Source: Candidatus Poribacteria bacterium
GTDB taxonomy: Bacteria; Poribacteria; WGA-4E; WGA-3G
Direction of reading: 5' to 3'
DNA length: 33,960 bases
Assembly (NCBI GenBank): GCA_026710795.1
Contig: JAPOQK010000076.1
Coordinates: forward strand, 1-33,960
A program made the translations under genes and the position numbers. This document shows positions 1 to 8,616 of this stretch, piece by piece; positions within the stretch are counted from its first letter, which is position 1, and each line of letters starts with the position of its first letter. The notes beneath the pieces were generated by a model, which was given only the letters and a program-made list of their open reading frames with translations, did no database searches and was not told the DNA's origin.

Positions 1-234
1 GCTTTTGTTCGCAACAACTTGATCTTGTGTTTTTGTCCAAGCATAAGTTTTCTTAGCAACATTAAATCTTTCATTCAACTTGGATGTAGAGAGAAACTCA
101 TCATTCTCTAATCCTGACCTAAAATCTGATAAGGCATGATTATATGCAAAACGGGCATAACCACATTGCTGAGCAAACCAATTATACTGCTTGTTATTTG
201 GAATTAAGGCAATCTTATGTGTTTTTAATGGCAT
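1..234 (-). CDS. tnpB: TnpB/OrfB of IS200/IS605 family, N-terminal part (cut by window edge)
   Basis: An open frame runs from ATG at 234 off the left edge without a stop (78 codons). It begins MPLKTHKIALIPNNKQ and continues with a stretch containing QQCGYARFAYNHAL. This is the typical start of the helix-turn-helix domain of IS200/IS605 OrfB (TnpB), where a K-T-K-I-x-L-x-P-N-x-x-Q strand is followed by a CGxARxxYNxAL helix. TnpB proteins of this family are RNA-guided nucleases associated with the transposon; the RuvC-like catalytic domain lies outside the window, so intactness cannot be judged. No tnpA is seen in the 236 bases between this start and the next gene, so it may be a tnpB-only (IS1341-type) element. 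Confidence 0.85.
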   Translation of the reverse strand, partial: MPLKTHKIALIPNNKQYNWFAQQCGYARFAYNHALSDFRSGLENDEFLSTSKLNERFNVAKKTYAWTKTQDQVVANKS

Positions 235-399
235 ATCACTACTTCCTTGAAAGGTGGCTACTTCCCATTTGCGGTGGTGTGCTGATACCATAAATATCGG
301 CACTGAAGTAGTCCTACAAGGATACCATATTTCACGCTAAAAGTCAGGTTATATGGCGGTGTCTACATCCCCGTGCTAAAGCAACGGGGTTTTGACACC
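235..399. mobile_element. Probable left end of the IS200/IS605-type element, with subterminal hairpin
   Basis: The non-coding stretch ahead of tnpB ends in a long imperfect hairpin at 358-399. GGTGTC (358-363) pairs with GACACC (394-399), and CCCCGT (369-374) pairs with ACGGGG (384-389) around a short GC-TAAA-GC tip. IS200/IS605 elements end in subterminal hairpins rather than terminal inverted repeats, and the one upstream of tnpB marks the left end. The exact boundary cannot be fixed from one copy. The hairpin could alternatively be a small independent palindromic repeat. Confidence 0.5.
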
Positions 400-470
400 A
401 AAGATTGATAATTCTAATGAAGAAAGAAAATAAATTGTACTTTTACAAACCTACTTTTGCTGAACACGTT

Positions 471-1229
471 TTAGGTTATCAGAAGATGAACCCCGGTTGC
501 GAACAGAACGATAAGGACAATCCTGGAAAAGTTGCGTTCTGAAAATCGGCTGTTTAGATACACGCCTGCCTGTACACCGAGTCCAACAAACGGGAGAAGT
601 GCCAATGCTTCAATGAAGATTTCAAATGAAAATAATCCGAGTTGGTAATAGGCAGGTATCTTTGTCAGATTAATGCAGAAGTACAGTAGCGTTGTTGTTG
701 CAACGAATTTACGGTTACCTAATCTTTGCGGCAGAAGATACATAACGATGACCGGTCCAGCCATGTGTGCAAGTGTTGAGAAGATTCCTCCGAGGATACC
801 TAATACGGCACCGTGCCATGCCTTGAATTGTAGTGCTGGCACTTCATCCGTGGTATCCGGGTTGAGTCGTCGTCTTATTCGGGGACGAAAAAATTCTAAT
901 ACTGAAAATAGACAGGCAATACCTCCGATTGTTTTCTTTAAATGAATATCTGAGATGTCATTTAAGATAAAACTTGCTAATACAATGCCGACGATTGCCC
1001 CTGGAATCAAACGCCAGATGCTTTTCCGATGCCACTGTTTCCAGTAATGACTCAAAGAAATAACATCGGTTGAGATTAGAAGAAGAACCATTAGTGGAAG
1101 CACTTGGTTCCGAACAGGACGGAATTGTGCAAATAGTGGCACGACTATCATGCCGATACCACCCCCGAAACCTGCTTTGCTTACACCTGTTAACCATGTC
1201 CCAAAACAAAAGATTAGTATTTCGTAAAT
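471..1229 (-). CDS. TauE/SafE (DUF81) family membrane permease
   Basis: Predicted inner-membrane transporter of the sulfite/sulfonate exporter family; the substrate is not determinable. The frame from the first ATG (1151) lacks the family N terminus, but reading upstream adds 26 residues including WLTGVSKAGFGGGIGM, the conserved first half-repeat of TauE proteins, giving 252 residues, a normal length. The second half-repeat contains GAVLGILGGIFSTLAHMAGP. In the added part no ATG, GTG or TTG is in frame. An ATT codon at 1229-1227 sits 8 nt after AGGAG (1242-1238), behind a near-perfect promoter, so ATT is the best start candidate. Otherwise ATG at 1151 would truncate the first helix. Several hydrophobic helices are evident. 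The gene stands alone, downstream of a repeat-rich spacer. Confidence 0.75.
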   Translation of the reverse strand: MYEILIFCFGTWLTGVSKAGFGGGIGMIVVPLFAQFRPVRNQVLPLMVLLLISTDVISLSHYWKQWHRKSIWRLIPGAIVGIVLASFILNDISDIHLKKTIGGIACLFSVLEFFRPRIRRRLNPDTTDEVPALQFKAWHGAVLGILGGIFSTLAHMAGPVIVMYLLPQRLGNRKFVATTTLLYFCINLTKIPAYYQLGLFSFEIFIEALALLPFVGLGVQAGVYLNSRFSERNFSRIVLIVLFATGVHLLIT

Positions 1230-1268
1230 AAAGGTTTCTCCTGATACTGTTTGATATTTGTGTGCTTT

Positions 1269-1297
1269 ATGATAACGAATTATGTCTGTTTTGTCAA
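1269..1297 (-). promoter_or_regulatory. Sigma70-type promoter for the TauE/SafE gene
   Basis: On the minus strand TTGACA (1297-1292) is followed after 17 nt by TATCAT (1274-1269). Transcription would begin near 1262, leaving about 33 nt to the ATT codon at 1229 and including the AGGAG at 1242-1238. This placement argues that translation starts downstream of 1262 and close to 1229. Confidence 0.7.
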
Positions 1298-1446
1298 GAG
1301 TTGTCAGATCTATGTTAGGGTTATTAGTTTTCGATTTTTTCGGATATATTTTTCACAATTCAATATAATCTCTTGCAGGTCGGGTAGAGAGCAGTGAAAC
1401 CTATATCCGTTAATTTACACTTACATTGTTTATCAGTATGTGCTAT

Positions 1447-1533
1447 AAATTGTGACCTTTTGCACGTCACTGTGACGTATTGAATCCAGTCAGGACAAGG
1501 AATGTGACGCGAATTTCGCTTTTTTTTAATTTG
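1447..1533. repeat. Dispersed palindromic repeat, copy 1
   Basis: About 87 bp closely matching 32230-32318 in the same orientation. Shared blocks are AAATTGTGAC, ACGTCACTGTGACGT (a perfect palindrome around T), TCAGGACAAGGAA, GTGACGCGA and a T-rich tail. The GTGAC word occurs four times, alternating in orientation, so several mutually exclusive hairpins are possible. The overlapping 70-codon minus-strand frame (1360-1572) is Lys-rich, has no ribosome site and is probably not a gene. Confidence 0.75.
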
Positions 1534-1804
1534 CTCCTTTTTGGTCTTTTTCTTCTCTTGACTTACCTTCACAATTTGTAAGACATGAAACTTAGAAAAC
1601 CCGTATACAGTCCCTTAGACACAAAAACCAAGCACTACACACTTAGTGAATTTGTGTTTATACCTCCTTCTAACGTATTTCAACTCGTGTCATCGAAATA
1701 ATCTCATATTCTAAACAAATGTTAATTATATAGTATCTTTTTGTGGGTGTCAAATTAAAAAGTGAAATGTTTTATTGGATATATATTGGTATTTTATTCG
1801 TATA

Positions 1805-1943
1805 TTATGGTGAACTTTGTAAATAAAGATATATATTTTCTATAGTAGCGATCTCCGAATCACGACGACACTCATTGATAGTCGGGAATCGGAGTTCCCT
1901 GCTACATCCCTATATGTCCCATTAATTCTAAAGTTCACCATAG
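1805..1943. mobile_element. MITE-like inverted-repeat element flanked by TA
   Basis: A 13-bp perfect inverted repeat (TATGGTGAACTTT at 1806-1818; AAAGTTCACCATA at 1930-1942) encloses a nested inverted repeat. In the nested repeat GTAGC (1845-1849) pairs with GCTAC (1901-1905), and 1853-1866 pairs with 1881-1894 at 12 of 14 positions. TA dinucleotides lie directly outside both ends, as expected for target duplication by IS630/Tc1-type transposases. There is no coding capacity. Copy number elsewhere cannot be seen here. Confidence 0.6.
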
Positions 1944-1964
1944 TAAAGAGGATTCATTATCAGT

Positions 1965-3158
1965 TCAACGTCCATACTGTTTCATCACCTGTTTAAGTCG
2001 ATCCAATGGAATGGCAGGCATTGTTCGATTGTTACGTCCTGTCGTTGTTGTTGCCATTGTCATTGAATTTATTACAGCCTCCTCAGTTGCCTCCATAGCT
2101 GCCTGAAATAGAGAGCTTAAACGACTGTTTACAACCATCTGAATCTGGAATGTTCCGTTTTCTGTACGGCGCGGAAAAACATTTGCCGTTGAAAACGCAA
2201 TGACGAACTCTCCGCTACTGTCTGTACTTGGTGTTCCTGTGCGCGCAAGACCATGTGTTGCACGAATTGCTAACTGTTTCAACTGACGGTGGGTCAAAGG
2301 AGCATTCGTTGCAATGACAATAATAAACGAACCATCCCTACCCGGTTTCAATTGATCTTCATCCAATGCTTTACCGACAGGCACACCATCAATACGTAAC
2401 TGGTGACGTCGTCCTCCGTTAGAGTTAACCAATACACCTAATGTCCACCCTCCGCTGTTCTGCGGAAGCACTCGAGAGGCTGTCCCTATACCTGCTTTGA
2501 AACCGTAACATCGCATACCAGTGCCTGCACCTACACACCCCTCTGCGACCGTACCAGACTTTGCTTTTTCAATCGCTTCAATAGCGTGTTCTGGTTTTAC
2601 GTGTAGTCCACTGATGTCATTCAGACCTCCGTCATAGCACTCCGCTACTATTGGTAGTATTATGTTATCGTCAGGATATCGCTTAACAATATATCGGACG
2701 ACCCCATCGTGTACAGCACCAACACTGAGTGTATTCGTCAACAAAATTGGCGATTCAATCCAACCTGCTTGGTTAATACGGGCAATACCGGTGGCTTCAC
2801 CGTTTCCGTGGATAGTGTATCCAGCACCGAACAAGCGTGATTTCCATATATCATCGTGTGGAAGAACTGCGGTAACACCTGTACGAATGGAATCACCTTC
2901 GTTCAATGTTACGTGTCCAACTTTTACTCCTGGAACATCGGTAATAGCATTATGTTCTCCCGTAGGGTATATCCCGATATTGATGCCGATTTCACGGGCG
3001 CGGACACGGGAATTCTTTTCCTCTTGTGCATCGGTAAATAATCCAATCTGTATGAAGATTCCACAGAGAATCAATAAAGTGATGTATTTCAATCGTGTAT
3101 GTAAACAACCGGTAGTTGTTATATCAGATTTTTTGATTGACGACCTACATATATTCAT
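1965..3158 (-). CDS. P1-family (DmpA/BapA-type) aminopeptidase, probably exported
   Basis: 397-residue member of the DmpA family, N-terminal-nucleophile hydrolases that self-cleave and remove N-terminal residues from peptides or beta-peptides. Diagnostic segments are HGNGEATG (118-124), SPILLTNTLSVGAVHDG (136-152), GLHVKPEHA and GVLVNSNGGRR (241-251). In the last, N245-S246 is the expected self-cleavage bond with Ser246 as nucleophile; BapA cleaves at Asn-Ser and DmpA at Gly-Ser. ATNAPLTHRQLKQLAIRA matches the C-terminal subunit. Residues about 24-44 form a hydrophobic segment after a basic N region, consistent with a signal peptide or anchor, so the enzyme is probably periplasmic. The start overlaps the stop of the upstream DUF4416 gene (ATGA), implying coupled translation. 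The actual substrate is unknown. Confidence 0.88.
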   Translation of the reverse strand: MNICRSSIKKSDITTTGCLHTRLKYITLLILCGIFIQIGLFTDAQEEKNSRVRAREIGINIGIYPTGEHNAITDVPGVKVGHVTLNEGDSIRTGVTAVLPHDDIWKSRLFGAGYTIHGNGEATGIARINQAGWIESPILLTNTLSVGAVHDGVVRYIVKRYPDDNIILPIVAECYDGGLNDISGLHVKPEHAIEAIEKAKSGTVAEGCVGAGTGMRCYGFKAGIGTASRVLPQNSGGWTLGVLVNSNGGRRHQLRIDGVPVGKALDEDQLKPGRDGSFIIVIATNAPLTHRQLKQLAIRATHGLARTGTPSTDSSGEFVIAFSTANVFPRRTENGTFQIQMVVNSRLSSLFQAAMEATEEAVINSMTMATTTTGRNNRTMPAIPLDRLKQVMKQYGR

Positions 3159-3685
3159 GAGTTGAGCTGCTCCCGATAAATTTCACGTATATGATTAAAA
3201 ATATTGATGTAAGCTGGAGAACGATAATCCGGATATGTCCATTCCCATGGTTGGAACGTTTTGTGATAAAATCGTAGTGTAATTTCTGCGTAGATATTAT
3301 CGTTGAGATAGATTCGGTGTGCATGATCTTTCGTTGATGCAAGTACTAACTTTGCCATACAGATATAACCGACATCTAAATTGACACGTCTGTGTGAAGT
3401 ATTTTCTTCTGTAAACTCCTGTTCTACCTGATTTGTAAAGATTTTTTTGTCCGACAATGCCCCCGCATCAATCAAGTTTTTAAAGCTAATAAATTGCCTT
3501 TGGATTCCTTCTCCCATTTCTGTTTCATAATAGGTAGTATAGGTGAACGGTAAAAATTCACTGGTATAGTCCAAGTGACCGAAATGTTCTGTGAGTCTTT
3601 GATAGACAGTTGGCAATATGGTTGGTTCTGCTGTCAGCACACCGATGATGGCTTTAACAGGAAATTGTTCTACGAGCGTTCTCAT
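3155..3685 (-). CDS. DUF4416 family protein
   Basis: 176 residues covering a full-length DUF4416 protein, a small uncharacterised cytoplasmic family. Landmarks are PVKAIIGVLT (9-18), HFGHLDYTSEFLPFTYTTYY, an EMGEG followed by R-x-F-I-S-F, RRVNLDVGYICMAKLVLAST, KDHAHRIYLNDNIYAEITL, and a C-terminal WTYPDYR with IREIYREQL. An in-frame TAA lies six codons upstream of ATG 3685, so the start is firm although no strong ribosome site precedes it. Function is unknown; I recognise only the family. It is first in a two-gene unit with the DmpA-like peptidase (4-nt overlap) and is transcribed divergently from rpoB. Confidence 0.85.
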   Translation of the reverse strand: MRTLVEQFPVKAIIGVLTAEPTILPTVYQRLTEHFGHLDYTSEFLPFTYTTYYETEMGEGIQRQFISFKNLIDAGALSDKKIFTNQVEQEFTEENTSHRRVNLDVGYICMAKLVLASTKDHAHRIYLNDNIYAEITLRFYHKTFQPWEWTYPDYRSPAYINIFNHIREIYREQLNS

Positions 3686-3895
3686 AAGTTTTGCATAGCA
3701 TTATCTTCTGGTAGATTTGAATTTATTATACATTTGGTCCTGTGCGGTTGGGAAATTGCCCCTATCGTGGGATGAGTGTGCATAATTATTTTCAAAATTA
3801 ACCATACAAATGCTGTATTTCAATTACAAAATTTGCAGGTTTCAGTCAAAATATTGGTCAAAATTGGAAATATTTACAAAATTTAGCAATTTTTC

Positions 3896-3925
3896 TTGAC
3901 ATTTAATTGAACCTTGGTGTATAAT
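3896..3925 (+). promoter_or_regulatory. Sigma70-type promoter for rpoBC
   Basis: TTGACA (3896-3901) and a perfect TATAAT (3920-3925) are separated by 18 nt. It is the best promoter match upstream of rpoB and predicts a start near 3932, hence an untranslated leader of about 650 nt. No rplKAJL genes precede rpoB here. Confidence 0.7.
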
Positions 3926-3931
3926 TTCCGT

Positions 3932-4580
3932 TAAGCCTTTAAGGAAGTTTTAAAAAGCCTACGTAAATACAACTTAAAAGGTGGTTTTGAGGAAGTATAT
4001 AACTTCTACAAAAAATTGGCAACTGTTTTTGAAACTAAGTGAATAAAATAACATGTATAATCGTTTGGTTTATACCGGAGGTCGTCTAGTACTTCATCCG
4101 CATTTTCTGTCGGGTATGTGAAGTCAAAGGATTTCTCGCGCCTACTACCTGATATTATCAACTAACTTAAATATTACCGTTTTGACATACTACTCCATTG
4201 TATGGAGGAATTGAGGCAACAAAGACAAGTCTTAATTTATGCTACCCCCATAACGAAAATAATGAACATCAGTTCTTCTAAGAATTCGGTTCTTCTTGGA
4301 AGAAAGACGAATTGATTACCAATTGTTGTTAGCGTGAATAGGTTTCCGACTACTATTTCACTACCTGATATCATACTGTTCTAATATAATAGGAATAGCA
4401 TTTTTAAAAGTAACTCAACTATAGGTCAGACGATGTGAAGGAACATAAAACAGTGTAGCCCTGTTTTCAATAAGAATCCTATATCCTAAAGTTAAAAGTC
4501 ACTCTCTACCAACTTGTTCGGAACAGTAGTCCAATCATTAAAACCTTCAATCCATCCGCTACCTTGTAAGGTGAAAATAT
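3932..4580 (+). other. Long non-coding leader of rpoB
   Basis: No convincing ORF, tRNA or known riboswitch is recognised in these ~650 nt. Visible structure includes a hairpin CTCCAT-TGT-ATGGAG around 4192-4206. Two mutually exclusive small hairpins around 4278-4307 are AAGAAT-TCG-GTTCTT versus TTCTTC-TTG-GAAGAA. ACTACCTGATAT also occurs twice, near 4145 and 4361. The rpoB ribosome site AAGGTG ends 7 nt before ATG 4581. A leader this long ahead of RNA polymerase genes may mediate feedback control, but that is inference. Confidence 0.5.
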
Positions 4581-7500
4581 ATGCCTAATATAAGTAAAAC
4601 TAATGGAAGTCCAGCTGCGTTACGACAGCGCGTCTCCTTTGCTAAAACCCAAACAGATCATGAATTGCCTGATTTAATTGAAACACAAAAGCGTTCATAC
4701 ACCGCGTTTCTGCAACGTTTTGTTTCAGATGATGAACGCGAGTCTAAGGGACTTCAGGCACTGTTCGAAGAAGTTTTTCCGATTTATGACTTTAAAGAAA
4801 CCACAAGCCTTGAATTTGTCAGTTACACACTCAGTCCACCGACACACGATCTTTCGGATTGCCAAGCACGGGGTCTGAACTATCAGGTTAGATTACAAGC
4901 ACGTCTAATGTGCGTTGAGCGAGAAAAAGATGATGATACAGGTCAAACGCGTGTGTTAGACATCACTGAATCCGAAGTATATCTGGGTGATATTCCTTTG
5001 ATGACAGAAAATGGCACTTTTATTATTAACGGATCGGAACGTGTCATCGTGAATCAGTTGCAAAGGTCTCCTGGCGTAATTTTTCTTGATAAATCGCATG
5101 CTTCGAGTGTGCAGAAACTTCCTACAGGTCAAATAATTCCTTATCGCGGTGCCTGGATAGAGTTTGAATATGATTCTAAGGATTGCATACATGTCCGATT
5201 AGATCGTAAGAAAAAACTACTGGTCACTGTGCTTTTGCGTGCCCTTGGTTGGGAAACTGATGCGGAAATCCTTAAACTATTCGGAAAGACTGAAGTCGTT
5301 GCCATGAATCAGGATGTTATCGGACGCGTAATTGCTGAATCTGTAATTAATAAGAAAACCGGTGAAGTTCTGCTTGAAGCAAATACAAAGTTGTCTGAAA
5401 TAGAATTTGATAGACTGATGGAGGCTAAGATTTCAGAAGTAGAAGTGTTGTTAGAATCGGATGAACAGAAACTTCGCTTTTTGCGAAATACCCTATCGCG
5501 TGATACAGTCAAAGCGTATGCAGGTGGAACACTCCAAGAAGGTGCGCTACTTGAGATTTTTCGGACGTTGAGACCTGGTGATGCCCCGACGCGTGAAGCC
5601 GCTTCATCCTGTTTGGAACGTCTCTTTTTTGATGGTGCCCGCTACGATTTAGGTGTCGTGGGTAGATACAAAATAAACTCGAAACTTGGTGATCTATCTA
5701 CTTATCAGGAAGAATCTGGTGAGATGCCGTCAGAAGATATACGGGTACTTCGAAAAGAAGATATTGCTGCCACACTGCAATATCTCATGGATATCCGAAA
5801 CGGTCACCGAAATGTTGATGACTTAGATCACCTTGGGAATAGGCGGGTGCGAGTTATAGGCGAACTTCTTGAGAATCAATTTCGCATAGCTTTACTTCAG
5901 ATACGTCGGTCAGCACGGGAAAAGTTGAGCACGACCACCGATGCGCAACTCAAGAATCCTAAAAATATCATTGTCCCGAAACCTCTGATGATGTCACTCC
6001 GTGAGTTTTTCGGTTCGAACCAACTTTCGCAATTCATGCAACAGATCAATCCACTGGATGAACTTACGCATAAACGTCGGATTTCTGCGATCGGTCCCGG
6101 TGGTTTGCACCGTGACCGCGCCACTGCAGCTGTGCGCGATGTGCACCGTACTCACTATGGACGCGTCTGTCCGTTAGAAACTCCGGAAGGTCCCTCTATC
6201 GGTCTCATTGTGTCTTTAGCCACATTTGCCCGAGTTAACCCGTATGGATTTTTAGAAACACCGTACCGTTCAATCCGCAACGGTAAAATTACGAAAGAAG
6301 TTGAATACCTTACTGCTGATGCGGAGGATAAATTCAACATTGCTCCCGCAGATGCAATAACAAAAGGGAAAAGAGCAAAAAGTTTACGCAGCCGCAAAGG
6401 TGAAGAGGTAATTGAACGCGATATAACAGAGATTGACTACATTGGAATTGCCCCACAACAGATTGTGGGTGTCTCTGCCGCGCTTGTTCCCTTTTTAGAG
6501 CATGAAGATGCTAACCGTGCGTTAATGGGTGCAAACCACCAACGCCAAGCAGTGCCGTTAATCCGCCCGGAGGCACCGTGGGTCGGTACAGGGATGGAAC
6601 ATCGTGCTGCACGCGATGCAAATGCAATGGTTGTCGCACAACGTGGCGGAGTCGTTTCCAGCGTTGATGCTGAAGAGATACTGATCCGGACAGGACAAGC
6701 ACTGCATCAGGAAGAAGGTGAACACACTTTCAGTGAAATGGGATACGATGTCTATAAACTGAAAAATTTCAAACGAAGCAACAGTGGCACTTGTATTCAT
6801 CAACGTCCACGTGTGAATATCGGAGATACTGTGGAAGTTGGAGATGTTATTGCAGATGGCACCGCTACAGAAGGTGGTGAACTTGCACTTGGAAGAAATA
6901 TACTATGTTCCTATATGCCATGGGGTGGACATAACTTTGAGGATTCAATCCTCATCAGTGAATCACTTATCAAAGAAGACACATTTACCTCTATCCATAT
7001 AGAAGAATTTGAAGTTGCAGCAAGGCAAACGAAGATGGGAGACGAGGAAATTACCCGTGATATACCGAACATGTCTCCACGAAGTCTTTCCCAACTTGAT
7101 GATGAAGGTATCATTCGGATAGGGAGTGTCGTGGGTACAGGTAGTATTCTCGTTGGCAAAATATCTCCGAAAGGCGAAAGTGAATCTGGTCCGGAAGAGA
7201 AACTCCTTCGTGCAATTTTTGGAGAGAAAGTCAAAGAAGTGAAAGATGCTTCTGCGTATACACGTCCTGGTGTTGAAGGTGTTGTTATTGATGTGAAGGT
7301 CTTCTCTCGACAGGCGACACCAAGTAGCGACCAAACGGCGTGGCGTCAAGAAGCACAGCGAAAACAAATTGAGCAAACACATCAGGAACAGCGTCAACAG
7401 GTGTTAGAACGTCTTACTGAAGGACTCCGCGAGACTTTGGTGAACAAAGAACTTGCTTATCCAACGACTTTTGTGATTAGTAATGACAGCGAAGATGCAG

Positions 7501-8606
7501 ACAACGTCGAATCACCCACACAATTGAATGCCGGTGATGTGTTGACGCGTGAATATCTTGAAACACTGTCACAAAGTGAGTTGGAAACGCTTCAGGTTAC
7601 TGATGAAGGTACAATCAATTATATAAAAAGTCTACAAGAACTTGCTACAGGTCGCATTGATGCGTATACTAAGGAAAAAAATGATGCCTTAGAAAAGCTT
7701 GATGCTGGCGAAGAACTGAAACCTGGGGTATTAAAACTTGTAAAAGTTTATGTTGCAAGTCGTCGTCCTATCTCTGTTGGAGATAAAATGGCTGGTCGCT
7801 ATGGCAATAAAGGTGTGGTAGCAAAGATACTGCCAGAAGAAGATATGCCATACATGCCAGATGGCACACCTGTTGATATTGTTTTGAATCCTCTGGGTGT
7901 ACCCTCTCGAATGAATGTGGGACAAATCCTTGAAATTCACTTAGGTTTGGCATGCAAGGAACTCGATTTACACATTTCCTCACCGGTATTTGATGGTGCT
8001 ACGGAGGAAGAGGTGTTTAGCATGCTGGATAAAACTGATTTACCGGAAAACGTTAAAGAGACCGGAAAAAGTGTATTATACGATGGACGCACTGGTGAAC
8101 CTTTCGGACAAGAAGTGACTGTCGGTTATGTCTATTTTCTCAAGTTGAATCACCTTGTTGCTGATAAGATGCATGCACGGTCAACAGGACCTTACTCACT
8201 GGTAACACAGCAGCCACTTGGCGGTAAAGCACAACACGGTGGACAACGTCTCGGTGAGATGGAGGTGTGGGCATTAGAAGCTTATGGTGCAGCACATACT
8301 TTGCAAGAGATGTTGACTATCAAATCCGATGATGTTAAAGGTAGAACCAAAATCTATGAATCTATTGTAAAAGGTCAAAGTCCTATGAAACCCGGCACTC
8401 CCGAATCTTTCAATGTATTAGTCAGAGAACTACAGAGTCTCGGTTTAAATGTAGAGTTAACTGAGGGGGATCCGGCAGATGCTGACGCAGAACGGAAAGG
8501 ACTTCATGATACCGATTTCCCACTCTTACATACTTTGGATACAATGGAACCTATAGAAGATGAACCACCTTTGAAACTGACCTGGGACACCGACGATACC
8601 GAATAG
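4581..8606 (+). CDS. rpoB: DNA-directed RNA polymerase subunit beta
   Basis: 1341 residues, full length for RpoB and colinear with the E. coli protein. The rifampicin region (FFGSNQLSQFM, 476-486), GPGGLHRDRA, HYGRVCPLETPEGPSIGLI, DKMAGRYGNKGV (1067-1078) and the C-terminal PLGGKAQHGGQRLGEMEVWA are all present. Two oddities lie in otherwise near-invariant positions. E. coli D516 and N518 are replaced by Q487 and I489, and the His in the GRHGNKG motif is Tyr1074. The C terminus carries an extra acidic tail of about 45 residues after the last conserved helix. Start ATG follows AAGGTG by 7 nt. First gene of the rpoBC operon; catalytic core subunit with RpoC. Confidence 0.98.
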   Translation: MPNISKTNGSPAALRQRVSFAKTQTDHELPDLIETQKRSYTAFLQRFVSDDERESKGLQALFEEVFPIYDFKETTSLEFVSYTLSPPTHDLSDCQARGLNYQVRLQARLMCVEREKDDDTGQTRVLDITESEVYLGDIPLMTENGTFIINGSERVIVNQLQRSPGVIFLDKSHASSVQKLPTGQIIPYRGAWIEFEYDSKDCIHVRLDRKKKLLVTVLLRALGWETDAEILKLFGKTEVVAMNQDVIGRVIAESVINKKTGEVLLEANTKLSEIEFDRLMEAKISEVEVLLESDEQKLRFLRNTLSRDTVKAYAGGTLQEGALLEIFRTLRPGDAPTREAASSCLERLFFDGARYDLGVVGRYKINSKLGDLSTYQEESGEMPSEDIRVLRKEDIAATLQYLMDIRNGHRNVDDLDHLGNRRVRVIGELLENQFRIALLQIRRSAREKLSTTTDAQLKNPKNIIVPKPLMMSLREFFGSNQLSQFMQQINPLDELTHKRRISAIGPGGLHRDRATAAVRDVHRTHYGRVCPLETPEGPSIGLIVSLATFARVNPYGFLETPYRSIRNGKITKEVEYLTADAEDKFNIAPADAITKGKRAKSLRSRKGEEVIERDITEIDYIGIAPQQIVGVSAALVPFLEHEDANRALMGANHQRQAVPLIRPEAPWVGTGMEHRAARDANAMVVAQRGGVVSSVDAEEILIRTGQALHQEEGEHTFSEMGYDVYKLKNFKRSNSGTCIHQRPRVNIGDTVEVGDVIADGTATEGGELALGRNILCSYMPWGGHNFEDSILISESLIKEDTFTSIHIEEFEVAARQTKMGDEEITRDIPNMSPRSLSQLDDEGIIRIGSVVGTGSILVGKISPKGESESGPEEKLLRAIFGEKVKEVKDASAYTRPGVEGVVIDVKVFSRQATPSSDQTAWRQEAQRKQIEQTHQEQRQQVLERLTEGLRETLVNKELAYPTTFVISNDSEDADNVESPTQLNAGDVLTREYLETLSQSELETLQVTDEGTINYIKSLQELATGRIDAYTKEKNDALEKLDAGEELKPGVLKLVKVYVASRRPISVGDKMAGRYGNKGVVAKILPEEDMPYMPDGTPVDIVLNPLGVPSRMNVGQILEIHLGLACKELDLHISSPVFDGATEEEVFSMLDKTDLPENVKETGKSVLYDGRTGEPFGQEVTVGYVYFLKLNHLVADKMHARSTGPYSLVTQQPLGGKAQHGGQRLGEMEVWALEAYGAAHTLQEMLTIKSDDVKGRTKIYESIVKGQSPMKPGTPESFNVLVRELQSLGLNVELTEGDPADADAERKGLHDTDFPLLHTLDTMEPIEDEPPLKLTWDTDDTE

Positions 8607-8616
8607 TTATCTGTTA

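Noticed and set aside
958..1209. 83-codon frame overlapping the TauE/SafE gene
   Set aside because: Out of frame with the conserved permease sequence, which reads through cleanly to the ATT candidate.
1447..1533. CRISPR array
   Set aside because: Only internal GTGAC words and two distant copies; no regular direct repeats with equal spacers anywhere in the window.
1360..1572. 70-codon minus-strand frame
   Set aside because: Overlaps the dispersed palindromic repeat, Lys-rich low-complexity start, no ribosome site and no recognisable domain.
3932..4580. T-box or known riboswitch in the rpoB leader
   Set aside because: No T-box sequence or other known riboswitch core was recognised.
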